Positions 49,714 to 56,762 of a DNA stretch of 56,762 bases are shown here, one piece after another. Source of the DNA: an uncultured Ruminococcus sp. (lineage in GTDB: Bacteria > Bacillota > Clostridia > Oscillospirales > Acutalibacteraceae); the NCBI GenBank assembly GCA_902789345.1, contig CADANT010000005.1, positions 1-56,762 on the forward strand, written 5' to 3'. Every line of letters starts with the position of its first letter. Position 1 is the first letter of the stretch. The notes beneath the pieces were generated by a model that saw only the letters and a list, made by a program, of their open reading frames with translations, was not told where the DNA came from and ran no database searches. Both the position numbers and the translations under genes were made by a program.

Positions 49714-50409
49714 ATGAATCAAGTTAAAAAGTTATTAGCGTCATTTGTGGGTGTGCTGATTATAGTAACATCTTTGTTTGCAGTGACTGCATCAGCCCAG
49801 GTCAATCCTGAAAAAGGCCAATATAAGGCAGGCACAGTATTTAGATACTCACTATATTTGCCTTCAGATGTTGACAGCGATTTTTGCGGTATTGACTTTA
49901 TAGTTAAATATAATTCCGATAAGCTGTCTTTCAATCAGTCAACAACATACAGCTTCCTAAATGATGCTATTACTCAAGTTAAGGACGAATCGGACAATTT
50001 GAGAATTTGTGCCGCATTGGGAAGAATGGATTATATGATAAGCGGCGGACAGCTTGTTGCTGCTGTAGAGTTTGTACTTAACGAGGACGCTGCGGCAGAT
50101 GAACTGCCATTTAACTACAGTATTACAGATATAGTTAATAATAATTTTGAGCAAATTACAGACAAATTTACAGAGAAATTAGAAGTTGTTTCTACCCCTG
50201 AAACAGAAGCACCAGCTCAGCCGGAAACTTTGGTTGGCGACTTAGATGGTGACAATGCTGTAACAGTTTCTGACTATTTAATAATAGCCGGTAAATATGT
50301 TCATGCAGATGATATGACCGCAGAGGAAATAGCAAAAAATGACCTGAATAAAGACGGTAAGTTTGATGCTAACGATGTTACGATGCTAAGGGCATTAATA
50401 TTAGAGTAA
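49714..50409 (+). CDS. Small cohesin-dockerin adaptor protein
   Basis: The 231-residue protein has a signal peptide (cleavage after A-S-A at 28), a cohesin-like module (about 30-165: Y-K-A-G-T-V-F-R-Y, then F-I-V-K-Y-N-S-D-K-L) and a C-terminal dockerin (about 172-231) with loops D-L-D-G-D-N-A-V-T-V-S-D and D-L-N-K-D-G-K-F-D-A-N-D. One cohesin and one dockerin make an adaptor, as with ScaC of Ruminococcus flavefaciens, which changes the binding type of a scaffold. RBS GAAAGGAA. It probably shares a transcript with the anchor gene 91 bases upstream. Confidence 0.8.
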   Translation: MNQVKKLLASFVGVLIIVTSLFAVTASAQVNPEKGQYKAGTVFRYSLYLPSDVDSDFCGIDFIVKYNSDKLSFNQSTTYSFLNDAITQVKDESDNLRICAALGRMDYMISGGQLVAAVEFVLNEDAAADELPFNYSITDIVNNNFEQITDKFTEKLEVVSTPETEAPAQPETLVGDLDGDNAVTVSDYLIIAGKYVHADDMTAEEIAKNDLNKDGKFDANDVTMLRALILE

Positions 50410-50449
50410 TAAAAACTTAACAAAAATAAAAATGTGAGTTTTCACAAGG

Positions 50450-50481
50450 GCAAGCAGCACTGTAGCGTTGCTTGCTTTTTT
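50450..50481 (+). terminator. Terminator of the scaffoldin cluster
   Basis: GCAAGCA (50450-50456) pairs with TGCTTGC (50469-50475), followed by TTTTTT. Confidence 0.8.
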
Positions 50482-50555
50482 AATTGCAAAAGCTATTAAA
50501 ACCGGAAGAATAACTGTAGCTGTAAAAACATTCTTTACTTATGCGGCAATACTTC

Positions 50556-50584
50556 TTGACAGTAACAATTATTAATTTTATAAT
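50556..50584 (+). promoter_or_regulatory. ilvD promoter TTGACA-N17-TATAAT
   Basis: Both hexamers are perfect. The leader of about 90 bases is too short for a T-box, and none is seen. Confidence 0.85.
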
Positions 50585-50678
50585 GATAATAAATCCCACA
50601 GGGTAGAGTATATTCTTTTTAAAATATATTCCTTGCAAAATATATTAGAAATAAGATTGTAAGAAAGGATTGTATGAG

Positions 50679-52346
50679 ATGAGAAGTGACGCAATAAAAA
50701 ACGGCGCTCAAAATGCACCACACAGAACACTTTTTAATGCTCTTGGATTTACAGCAGAGGAGCAGAAAAGACCCCTTATAGGTATTGTAAGTTCATTTAA
50801 TGAAATTGTTCCGGGACATATGAATATTGACAAGATTACAGAGGCTGTAAAGCTTGGTGTAGCTATGGCAGGCGGTACTCCGGCTGTTTTCCCGGCTATA
50901 GCAGTATGTGACGGAATCGCTATGGGACACCAGGGAATGAAATATTCACTTGTAACCCGTGACCTAATAGCTGATTCTACAGAGTGTATGACAATGGCAC
51001 ACGGCTTTGACGCATTGGTTATGATTCCAAACTGCGACAAGAATGTTCCGGGTTTGTTAATGGCAGCTGCCAGAATGAATATTCCTACAATTTTTGTAAG
51101 CGGCGGTCCTATGCTTGCAGGTACGGTAAACGGCTGCAAGGTTAGTTTTTCGGCTGCTTCTGAAGCTGTTGGTGCTTATGCAGCAGGCAAAATTTCAGAG
51201 GAAGAGCTGACAGAATATGAAGAAAAAACCTGTCCAACATGCGGTTCATGTTCAGGTATGTACACAGCAAACTCTATGAACTGTCTTACAGAGGTTCTTG
51301 GTATGGGCTTGCGTGGCAACGGTACTATTCCGGCTGTATATTCAGAGAGAATCCGCCTTGCTAAAAAGGCAGGTATGCAGATTATGGAGCTGCTAAAGAG
51401 AGACATTAAGCCTCGTGACATTATGACTCAAGAGGCCTTTGAAAATGCTCTTACTATTGATATGGCTCTTGGCTGCAGTACAAACAGTATGCTGCACCTA
51501 CCGGCTATTGCACACGAGGCAGGCATAGAAATTAACCTAGATATTGCAAATAAAATTAGTGATAAAGTACCTAACCTATGTCATCTTGCTCCTGCAGGCC
51601 CTCACCATATGGAAGACCTTAATGAGGCAGGCGGCGTTTACGCTGTTATGAACGAGGTTAATAAGCTTGGACTTTTACATACAGATTGTATGACAGTTAC
51701 AGGTAAAACTGTAGGCGAAAATATTGCTCTTTGCAAAAATAAGAACCCGGAGGTTATTAGACCTGTTGATAACCCTTACAGCAAAACAGGTGGTATAGCA
51801 GTTCTAAGAGGTAATATTGCTCCTGATTCATGTGTTGTTAAAAGAAGTGCGGTTGCTCCTGAAATGCTTGTACACGAAGGTCCTGCCAGAGTATTTGACT
51901 GTGAAGAGGACGCTATGAAAGCTATAATGGGCGACCAAATCCACGATGGCGATGTTGTTGTGATTCGCTACGAGGGACCAAAGGGCGGCCCTGGTATGAG
52001 AGAAATGCTTAACCCTACATCGGCTATTATGGGCAGAGGCTTAGGAAGCACAGTTGCACTTATTACAGACGGTCGTTTTTCGGGCGCTACCAGAGGTGCA
52101 GCTATCGGTCATGTATCTCCTGAAGCAGCAGTAGGCGGTCCTATTGCATTAATTAAGGACGGCGATATAATCTCTATAGATATTATGGCAAACAAGATTA
52201 ATGTTAAGCTTTCAGACGAAGAGCTTGCAGAAAGAAGAAAAGAGTGGCAGCCGAAAGAGCCAAGAATTAAAACAGGCTATTTGGCTAGATATGCCGCAAT
52301 GGTTACATCCGGCAACACAGGCGCAATTCTTGATGTAAACCAATAA
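50679..52346 (+). CDS. ilvD: Dihydroxyacid dehydratase
   Basis: ATG 50679 is taken as the start (AAAGGA about 12 bases upstream; TTG 50670 would be too close to it). The 555-residue iron-sulfur enzyme dehydrates dihydroxyacids to 2-oxoacids for valine, leucine and isoleucine. Seen: C-D-K-N near residues 119-122, [16 protein letters not shown] near 185-200 with cluster cysteines, and the C-terminal [11 protein letters not shown]. No other ilv gene is adjacent. Confidence 0.97.
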   Translation: MRSDAIKNGAQNAPHRTLFNALGFTAEEQKRPLIGIVSSFNEIVPGHMNIDKITEAVKLGVAMAGGTPAVFPAIAVCDGIAMGHQGMKYSLVTRDLIADSTECMTMAHGFDALVMIPNCDKNVPGLLMAAARMNIPTIFVSGGPMLAGTVNGCKVSFSAASEAVGAYAAGKISEEELTEYEEKTCPTCGSCSGMYTANSMNCLTEVLGMGLRGNGTIPAVYSERIRLAKKAGMQIMELLKRDIKPRDIMTQEAFENALTIDMALGCSTNSMLHLPAIAHEAGIEINLDIANKISDKVPNLCHLAPAGPHHMEDLNEAGGVYAVMNEVNKLGLLHTDCMTVTGKTVGENIALCKNKNPEVIRPVDNPYSKTGGIAVLRGNIAPDSCVVKRSAVAPEMLVHEGPARVFDCEEDAMKAIMGDQIHDGDVVVIRYEGPKGGPGMREMLNPTSAIMGRGLGSTVALITDGRFSGATRGAAIGHVSPEAAVGGPIALIKDGDIISIDIMANKINVKLSDEELAERRKEWQPKEPRIKTGYLARYAAMVTSGNTGAILDVNQ

Positions 52347-52375
52347 TTTTTACGAATACTAATAACACATAACAA

Positions 52376-52413
52376 AAAACAACCACATTCTTGCAGTAGG
52401 GTGTGGTTGTTTT
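52376..52413 (+). terminator. Terminator of ilvD
   Basis: A 12-base perfect stem (52376-52387 with 52402-52413) with T-rich end. Confidence 0.85.
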
Positions 52414-52475
52414 TGTGTTTTAATGTTATAATTTGGTTAGGTTATAAATAATTAATTTCTGGTTAAGGAGGTGCA

Positions 52476-52994
52476 GTGTTGGATTACATACAGGAATATA
52501 AATCCCCTTTAGGGAGTATCACCATTGCTTCCAATGAAACCTTGGTAACAGGCATATGGTTTGAAAATTCAAGATTTTTTGGTGAAACCCTTTCTGAAAA
52601 ATACATGAATCAAGCTACAGATGCTACAGAACAGGCGGTGCGTTGGCTGGATATTTACTTTCATAATAAAATTCCGGATTTTACGCCGCCTTTGTTGCTA
52701 AATGGTACTGATTTTAGAATGACAGTGTGGAAAATGCTTTTGGATATTCCTTACGGTGAAACTGTATCCTACGGAGATATAGCAAGGACTATAGCAAAAC
52801 AACGGGGAATAGAAAAAATGTCTGCACAGGCTGTAGGCAATGCAGTAGGGCATAACCCTATATCAATTATAGTACCGTGCCACAGGGTGGTTGGCTCAAA
52901 GGGTAGCTTAACAGGCTACGGCGGCGGAATAGAGAGAAAAAAAGAATTGCTGCGTATGGAGAGCAATGTAGTGGCTTTAACTAAGCTGAAATAA
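52476..52994 (+). CDS. ogt: Methylated-DNA--protein-cysteine S-methyltransferase
   Basis: GTG 52476 follows AAGGAGG. The 172-residue suicide repair protein removes alkyl groups from O6-alkylguanine onto its own cysteine, in the P-C-H-R-V motif near residues 131-135. V-W-K-M-L-L-D-I-P-Y-G-E-T-V-S-Y-G near 86-102 and A-V-G-N-A-V-G-H-N-P near 118-127 are standard for the DNA-binding domain. A short N-terminal domain precedes it. Monocistronic or first of the following cluster. Confidence 0.95.
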   Translation: MLDYIQEYKSPLGSITIASNETLVTGIWFENSRFFGETLSEKYMNQATDATEQAVRWLDIYFHNKIPDFTPPLLLNGTDFRMTVWKMLLDIPYGETVSYGDIARTIAKQRGIEKMSAQAVGNAVGHNPISIIVPCHRVVGSKGSLTGYGGGIERKKELLRMESNVVALTKLK

Positions 52995-53088
52995 CAAAAT
53001 TACAAAACAGATTGGCAAGTGTATATTATACCTAAGTTTGGGTTTGCAAAAAATATATAATTCTGATATATTATTGTGGGGTGATAAT

Positions 53089-53814
53089 ATGGCATGGTTT
53101 TTTACAGAGCCATTTAATGAAGATACTTACACTATAACAGGAGAAAACGCAAAACACGTTGAAAAGTCCTTGCGAATGAAAATCGGCGAGGAAATAACCC
53201 TTGTAGACAGCTGTGGTATGCAGTACAGTACAACTATAGAAAATATAGTGCCGGGAAATATCACTGTTAAGGTTAATAGCAAGTTTAAGTGCCAAAACGA
53301 ACCCAATGTGGCAGTAACCCTCTATCAGGCATTGCCAAAGGGAGATAAAATGGATTTTATTGTACAAAAAGCAGTAGAACTGGGGGTAACAAGCATAGTG
53401 CCGGTTATTTCGGCACGGTGTATTTCAAGGCCGGACGAAAAGTCCTTGAGAAAAAAAGTGGAACGCTGGCAAAAAATTGCACTGCAGGCCGCACAGCAGT
53501 CACGCAGGGGAGTTATACCGCAGGTTAAACAGGCACAAACCTTTAAACAGGCCGTAGCAAGCCTTGAGGATAGCTGCTGTAATATAATTTTTTATGAGTG
53601 CGGCGGTGAGCATATAGGAAATGTTATTGACAAAACAGCCCAAAATGTTAATATATTTATTGGCTCAGAGGGTGGTTTTGAGCAAACAGAGGTGGATTCT
53701 GTGGTAAGCAAAGGCGGTAGTGCTGCTACCCTGGGCAAGCGTGTGCTAAGGGCAGAAACTGCGCCGCTTACGGCACTTTCTGTTATAATGTATGAAACGG
53801 GAAATCTTGGTTAG
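53089..53814 (+). CDS. rsmE: 16S rRNA (uracil1498-N3)-methyltransferase
   Basis: ATG 53089 behind GTGGGGTG is used; the longer frame from 53038 is leader. The 241-residue SPOUT-fold enzyme methylates 16S rRNA. It has an N-terminal PUA-like domain (H-V-E-K-S-L-R-M near residues 22-29) and the knot region: Q-A-L-P-K-G-D-K-M-D near 82-91, K-A-V-E-L-G-V near 96-102, the I-G-S-E-G-G-F SAM loop near 194-200 and L-G-K-R-V-L-R-A-E-T-A near 216-226. First of a three-gene unit. Confidence 0.96.
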   Translation: MAWFFTEPFNEDTYTITGENAKHVEKSLRMKIGEEITLVDSCGMQYSTTIENIVPGNITVKVNSKFKCQNEPNVAVTLYQALPKGDKMDFIVQKAVELGVTSIVPVISARCISRPDEKSLRKKVERWQKIALQAAQQSRRGVIPQVKQAQTFKQAVASLEDSCCNIIFYECGGEHIGNVIDKTAQNVNIFIGSEGGFEQTEVDSVVSKGGSAATLGKRVLRAETAPLTALSVIMYETGNLG

Positions 53815-53840
53815 CAGATATAAAAAGTAAGGAGATTGTT

Positions 53841-54554
53841 ATGCTGGGAATTATAGGTGCGTTGGATATTGAAATTGAAGGCGTTAAAAAATTAATGGAC
53901 AATATTGAAGAAACCGAAATAAGCCAAATAACCTTTTATAAAGGCAGTATAAACGGCAAAGACTGTGTTTTGGCACAGTGCGGCGTAGGCAAGGTTAATG
54001 CGGCTATGTGTACACAGGCTATGATTATGCAGTACAAGCCGTCAGCTATTATTAACAGCGGCGTTGCAGGTGCATTAAGTACACAGCTTAAAATAGGCGA
54101 CATTGTTGTTTCAAGCCGTGTGGTAAACCACGACAACAGGTGTTTGGTAGATATTGGCGAAGAGAATAACGAAATTTACCCACGAGGTACTATACAATTC
54201 AGCGATGAAATTATCACGGAAATTCCGGCGGATAAGGAATTAACCGATAAAATAATTGCAGAGTGCAAAAAAGACTTAAAAAATGTAAATGTTTACTATG
54301 GTACTGTTGCTTCAGGCGAGCAGTTTATTTCCAGTAAGGTAGCCCGCAAGGAAATCGGCGAGTATTTTGACGCATACTGTTGCGAAATGGAGGGCGCCTC
54401 TATTGGTCAGGTATGTTACCGCAACCATGTTCCTTTTGCCGTTCTAAGGGCAATATCAGACACTATAGACGACAACGACTATATGGATTTTGAAAAGTTT
54501 AAGTTTTTGGCGGCAGACGAAACATTAAAGGTAATTAAGGCATTTTTTGATTAA
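53841..54554 (+). CDS. mtnN: 5'-methylthioadenosine/S-adenosylhomocysteine nucleosidase
   Basis: The 237-residue enzyme splits MTA and SAH, recycling SAM by-products. Recognised by L-G-I-I-G-A-L-D-I-E at the start (general acid glutamate), C-G-V-G-K-V-N-A near residues 47-54, N-S-G-V-A-G near 73-78, and C-C-E-M-E-G-A-S-I near 178-186 followed by R-A-I-S-D with the catalytic aspartate. It lies between rsmE, which uses SAM, and a vitamin B6 kinase gene. Confidence 0.96.
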   Translation: MLGIIGALDIEIEGVKKLMDNIEETEISQITFYKGSINGKDCVLAQCGVGKVNAAMCTQAMIMQYKPSAIINSGVAGALSTQLKIGDIVVSSRVVNHDNRCLVDIGEENNEIYPRGTIQFSDEIITEIPADKELTDKIIAECKKDLKNVNVYYGTVASGEQFISSKVARKEIGEYFDAYCCEMEGASIGQVCYRNHVPFAVLRAISDTIDDNDYMDFEKFKFLAADETLKVIKAFFD

Positions 54555-54566
54555 GAGGTACTGCCA

Positions 54567-55424
54567 ATGAAACGAATTGTTACGATTCAGGATATTTCCT
54601 GTGTGGGAAAGTGCTCTCTTACTGTGGCACTGCCTGTTATTTCGGCAATGGGCGTAGAGGCGTCTGTTATACCTACAGCGGTACTTTCCTGTCATACGGC
54701 GTTTTCAGACTTTACCTTTCACGACCTTACCGATGAAATTGAACCTATTGTTGCTATGCTTAGAAAACAACAAATAGACTTTGACGCTATATACACAGGT
54801 TATTTGGGTTCTGTACGGCAAATAAAAATAATGTCACAGGTGTTTAAGGAGTTTAAAACCGACAAAAATATTGTTGTTGTGGACCCGGCTATGGCAGATT
54901 ACGGAAACCTTTACAAGGGCTTTACACAGGATTTTGCTGACGAAATGGCAAAACTGTGCGGCTGTGCCGATGTAATTTTGCCTAACCTTACAGAGGCTTG
55001 CTATATGCTGAATATTCCTTATGTGGGGGATAATTACACCAAAGAATTTATAAAAGATGTTCTTGTAAGGCTTAGCAAGCAGGGTTGTGGCTACTGTGCA
55101 ATTACAGGTGTTAGTTTTGACAGCCACACTGTAGGTGTAATGTCCTATGATAGGGAAAACGACAGCTTTTTTGAGTATTATTCCCAAAAGCTACCATACA
55201 GCTTTCACGGTACAGGCGATGTGTTTGCCTCAGCCTTTACAGGTGCATTAATGCAAGAGGGCTTTTCAAAGGAGGACGCACTGCAAATTGCCGTTAATTT
55301 TACAGTGGAATGTATCAGAGAAACCTTGAAAAATAAGGATTACCACTGGTATGGTGTAGATTTTGAAAAAGCGTTGCCAAAGTTAATAAAAATGCTTAAT
55401 GACCGAAAGACTGAAAATCAGTAG
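54567..55424 (+). CDS. pdxK: Pyridoxal/pyridoxamine kinase (PdxY/PdxK type)
   Basis: The 285-residue ribokinase-fold enzyme phosphorylates B6 vitamers. It opens I-Q-D-I-S-C-V-G-K-C-S-L-T near residues 7-19, has V-V-V-D-P-A-M-A-D near 112-120, L-P-N-L-T-E-A near 147-153 and the anion-hole G-T-G-D-V-F-A-S near 218-225 with the catalytic aspartate. It lies 12 bases after mtnN. The exact vitamer preference cannot be told from the sequence, and the symbol is tentative. Confidence 0.88.
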   Translation: MKRIVTIQDISCVGKCSLTVALPVISAMGVEASVIPTAVLSCHTAFSDFTFHDLTDEIEPIVAMLRKQQIDFDAIYTGYLGSVRQIKIMSQVFKEFKTDKNIVVVDPAMADYGNLYKGFTQDFADEMAKLCGCADVILPNLTEACYMLNIPYVGDNYTKEFIKDVLVRLSKQGCGYCAITGVSFDSHTVGVMSYDRENDSFFEYYSQKLPYSFHGTGDVFASAFTGALMQEGFSKEDALQIAVNFTVECIRETLKNKDYHWYGVDFEKALPKLIKMLNDRKTENQ

Positions 55425-55474
55425 ATTAAAAAATATAATTACTGTTAAAGTTTAAATTACTTTTCAACCAAAGC

Positions 55475-55515
55475 AAAAGGCTCGTCACCGTAAAACAGGT
55501 GATGAGCCTTTTTTG
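55475..55515 (+). terminator. Terminator of the rsmE-mtnN-kinase unit
   Basis: A 15-base stem with one G-T pair (55475-55489 with 55498-55512) is followed by T residues. Confidence 0.85.
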
Positions 55516-55542
55516 CAAAGTGGTTTTATGTTTTACAAAAAA

Positions 55543-55576
55543 TAAAAGCACTTACCTTTTTTAGTAAATGCTTTTA
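55543..55576 (-). terminator. Terminator of the zinc-ribbon gene
   Basis: A 13-base stem with one mismatch (55543-55555 with 55564-55576) with a T-run on the minus strand, downstream of the gene at 55691. The 115 bases between show no supported gene. Confidence 0.6.
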
Positions 55577-55690
55577 TTGGAGCAAAATCACAATTTTGAT
55601 AGAAAGTGGAGTGTAATGCACCCTTATACGGAGAAATTGCACCCCTGCTCAAACAGGGCAAGAACTTGGAATATACCGTCAAACCAAAAT

Positions 55691-55888
55691 TTACTTCAAG
55701 GCTTCCGGATTTTCTGCACGGATGTTTTCAATGTTTCCACATTCAACACAGGTGTCGCAAATTACACCTATATGTCTCCGCTTTAACTTCTTTACATCAC
55801 ATAGCGGAATAAATTCAACATGCCACGACGAGGTCATCAAACGACCGGTTACTAATTCTCCTCCGCATTTACTGCATTTGTTTTCCAT
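55691..55888 (-). CDS. Small zinc-ribbon protein
   Basis: ATG 55888 with a perfect GGAGG site gives 65 residues. C-S-K-C-G-G near residues 5-10 and C-D-T-C-V-E-C-G near 44-51 form a zinc-ribbon pair. Between them are R-L-M-T-S-S-W and K-K-L-K-R-R-H. Small proteins of this type are widespread in Clostridia; function unknown. Confidence 0.7.
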   Translation of the reverse strand: MENKCSKCGGELVTGRLMTSSWHVEFIPLCDVKKLKRRHIGVICDTCVECGNIENIRAENPEALK

Positions 55889-55966
55889 TATGTTGCCTCC
55901 ATAAATTTCAATTTGTCGCAATCAGTTTATCACAAAAACAAAGTGTGCACAAGATGAACTATATAA

Positions 55967-56003
55967 AAAACCACCGTAATTCAATCAAAATTACGGTGGT
56001 TTT
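55967..56003 (-). terminator. Terminator of the CAT tRNA
   Basis: A perfect 15-base stem (55967-55981 with 55989-56003) follows the tRNA on the minus strand and ends in a T-run there. Confidence 0.85.
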
Positions 56004-56080
56004 TGGTGGATCATCAGGGACTCGAACCCGGGACCTACCGGTTATGAGCCGGTTGCTCTAACCAACTGAGCTAATGATCC
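56004..56080 (-). tRNA. tRNA with anticodon CAT (Met, or Ile2)
   Basis: A full cloverleaf is visible on the minus strand: acceptor GGATCAT pairing with ATGATCC, D-arm GCTC...GAGC, anticodon stem ACCGG/CCGGT around loop CTCATAA, T-arm with TTCGAGT, discriminator A and encoded CCA. One C-T mismatch lies in the T stem. CAT anticodons belong to initiator or elongator Met or, when lysidine-modified, to Ile2; there is no initiator-type C1-A72 feature. Met elongator or Ile2 cannot be separated by eye. Confidence 0.9.
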
Positions 56081-56291
56081 GTTGCTATTGCCAAATTATT
56101 ATATCAGCTTATTAATAAATTGTCAACACCTAATTTTTGATATTTTTTAAAAGTTTACTGTTTAATGTTGCTGTTAAGAATGTATCCGCATATAAACAGA
56201 TATGACTAATCTTAGATAAGGAATAAAGAAAATTTATGGTGAAAACACTCTGCATTTTGAATTGTTCTGTAGCAGGGTAAGGTGGTCAAAT

Positions 56292-56338
56292 AAAAAGGGA
56301 TTGCAGCCAAACCAAACGGTTTGCAGCAATCCCTTTTT
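56292..56338 (-). terminator. Terminator downstream of the tRNA-Leu fragment
   Basis: A 13-base outer stem (56292-56304 with 56326-56338) with a paired inner part lies about 27 bases past the tRNA-Leu 3' end on the minus strand with a T-run on that side. It is the expected original terminator of that tRNA gene. Confidence 0.75.
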
Positions 56339-56364
56339 AAAGTTCCGTTTGAACAATTTCGCAC

Positions 56365-56416
56365 TGGTGCGGGTGAAGGGACTTGAACCCCCACGTCTGC
56401 TGACACTAGAACCTAA
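56365..56416 (-). tRNA. 3' half of tRNA-Leu (att site remnant)
   Basis: On the minus strand the sequence from TTAGG onward is a tRNA-Leu 3' half: anticodon-stem 3' side TCTAG, a long variable arm (GTC-AGCA-GAC), T-arm with TTCAAGT, acceptor strand CACCCGC, A and CCA. The matching 5' half (acceptor GCGGGTG, D-arm, CTAGA stem side) is missing; the bases ahead of the anticodon are unrelated. The break lies in the anticodon loop, a usual crossover point of tyrosine integrases, so this looks like one end of an integrated element extending to the right. Confidence 0.75.
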
Positions 56417-56608
56417 TGGTAACGTCACCTTGGTGATAGAATGATTCAAATCCAAATAATTTCAGGCGTGTATATGTAATCCGTTTTCATTTAAAATTAT
56501 TATAGTAATTTGTTACGCTAATGTCAAGATTTCAAGAATCACCTTGTTTCGATAACATTTTCAGCTTATCAAATTCTAATCGGCTCAAATGTTATTTTTT
56601 CCTTTTCC
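56417..56608. other. Element-side sequence next to the tRNA-Leu junction
   Basis: No gene is visible. An inverted repeat TCACC-TT-GGTGA (56425-56436) and a GGTAACGTCACC near-palindrome lie directly beside the junction, possible integrase or excisionase arm sites. Confidence 0.35.
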
Positions 56609-56762
56609 TCATAAATATGATTTTGTGCGGTTTATATCCGTCACTAAGTCAGGGTTGTCCTGTTTCATCAGCTCAATCAGCTTATGGATGTTTTCCAAAT
56701 CCTGCTGAATTGCCTGATATTCTTCCTCGGTGATACCGACAAGCTGAATAAAATCGACTTTT
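56609..56762 (-). CDS. C-terminal end of a protein, possibly SUFU-domain (5' outside window)
   Basis: The minus-strand frame enters from the right edge and stops at 56611-56609 after 50 codons. It reads V-D-F-I-Q-L-V-G-I-T-E-E-E-Y near its start, then a helical acidic part and K-S-Y-L at the end. The Q-L-V-G-I-T-E-E-E segment resembles the end of bacterial suppressor-of-fused domain proteins, which are often found near toxin and immunity genes. The call is weak because most of the gene is out of view. It would belong to the element inserted in tRNA-Leu. Confidence 0.4.
   Translation of the reverse strand, partial: KVDFIQLVGITEEEYQAIQQDLENIHKLIELMKQDNPDLVTDINRTKSYL

Noticed and set aside
50482-50678. 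T-box or branched-chain leader peptide upstream of ilvD
   Set aside because: The leader after the promoter is only about 90 bases, has no Leu/Ile/Val-rich frame, no T-box motif and no terminator.
55568-55812. Two overlapping plus-strand frames of 68-72 codons
   Set aside because: They have no ribosome site, no recognisable domain, and run over the end of the minus-strand zinc-ribbon gene.
56365-56455. Intron-containing tRNA-Leu
   Set aside because: Group I introns in tRNA-Leu are known, but no 5' exon or intron core is found upstream, and a protein-coding frame lies there instead.

Overview
The window looks like part of the chromosome of an AT-rich, Gram-positive gut anaerobe of the Clostridia, most likely a Ruminococcus or close relative in the Oscillospiraceae. 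The reasons are the three cohesin/dockerin-type genes near the right end, an Agr-type cyclic peptide pair, consensus TTGACA/TATAAT promoters, strong ribosome binding sites, and the Firmicutes style of the aromatic amino acid operon. The species is an inference; no rRNA gene is present.

Positions 1 to about 23,500 are a tailed-phage (siphovirus, HK97-type) prophage, read mostly on the plus strand. It starts in early or accessory genes: an XF1762-like protein, YopX and MazG-like proteins, a nucleotide hydrolase gene broken by an inserted piece of an OLD-type nuclease, and a solitary HsdM/HsdS-like methylase pair. A 440-base gene-free stretch with a promoter and hairpins follows. Then come the packaging genes, an HNH-P-loop fusion protein, portal, Clp-type protease and capsid. 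A connector-collagen fusion, fibre-like proteins, endolysin and holin sit, unusually, between the capsid gene and the head-closure gene. The remaining genes encode head-tail joining proteins, tail tube, chaperone, tape measure and tail tip. Two minus-strand cargo-like genes (a lipoprotein and a 116-residue protein) lie after the late-gene terminator. Integrase, repressor and replication genes are not in the window.

Positions 23,500-37,400 are chromosomal: gene remnants, a D-lactate-dehydrogenase-like enzyme, an XRE regulator, a Rieske-type oxidoreductase, an AraC/GyrI regulator, a LOG-family protein and a small methyltransferase. Next is a minus-strand operon aroF-tyrA-aroB-aroA-aroC-pheA. 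Its leader holds a consensus promoter with a palindrome in the spacer, a 29-residue Phe/Tyr-rich leader peptide, a candidate antiterminator and an intrinsic terminator. This is a complete candidate attenuator.

Positions 37,400-43,500 carry an ABC exporter (two tandem FtsX-type permeases, an ATPase and a third permease), then an agrD-like peptide gene with serine where cysteine is usual, and agrB. galE follows. Positions 45,000-50,500 hold three scaffoldin-like genes: a large secreted protein with a carbohydrate-binding-like domain, four cohesin-like modules and a dockerin; a membrane-anchored single-cohesin protein; and a small cohesin-dockerin adaptor. Together they could form a chain from enzymes through scaffoldin to the cell surface.

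Positions 50,500-56,762 hold housekeeping genes (ilvD, an O6-alkylguanine repair protein, rsmE, mtnN, a pyridoxine-type kinase), a small zinc-ribbon gene and a CAT-anticodon tRNA. The 3' half of a tRNA-Leu gene stops at the anticodon loop, which marks the edge of another integrated element. The last feature is a gene fragment running off the right edge.
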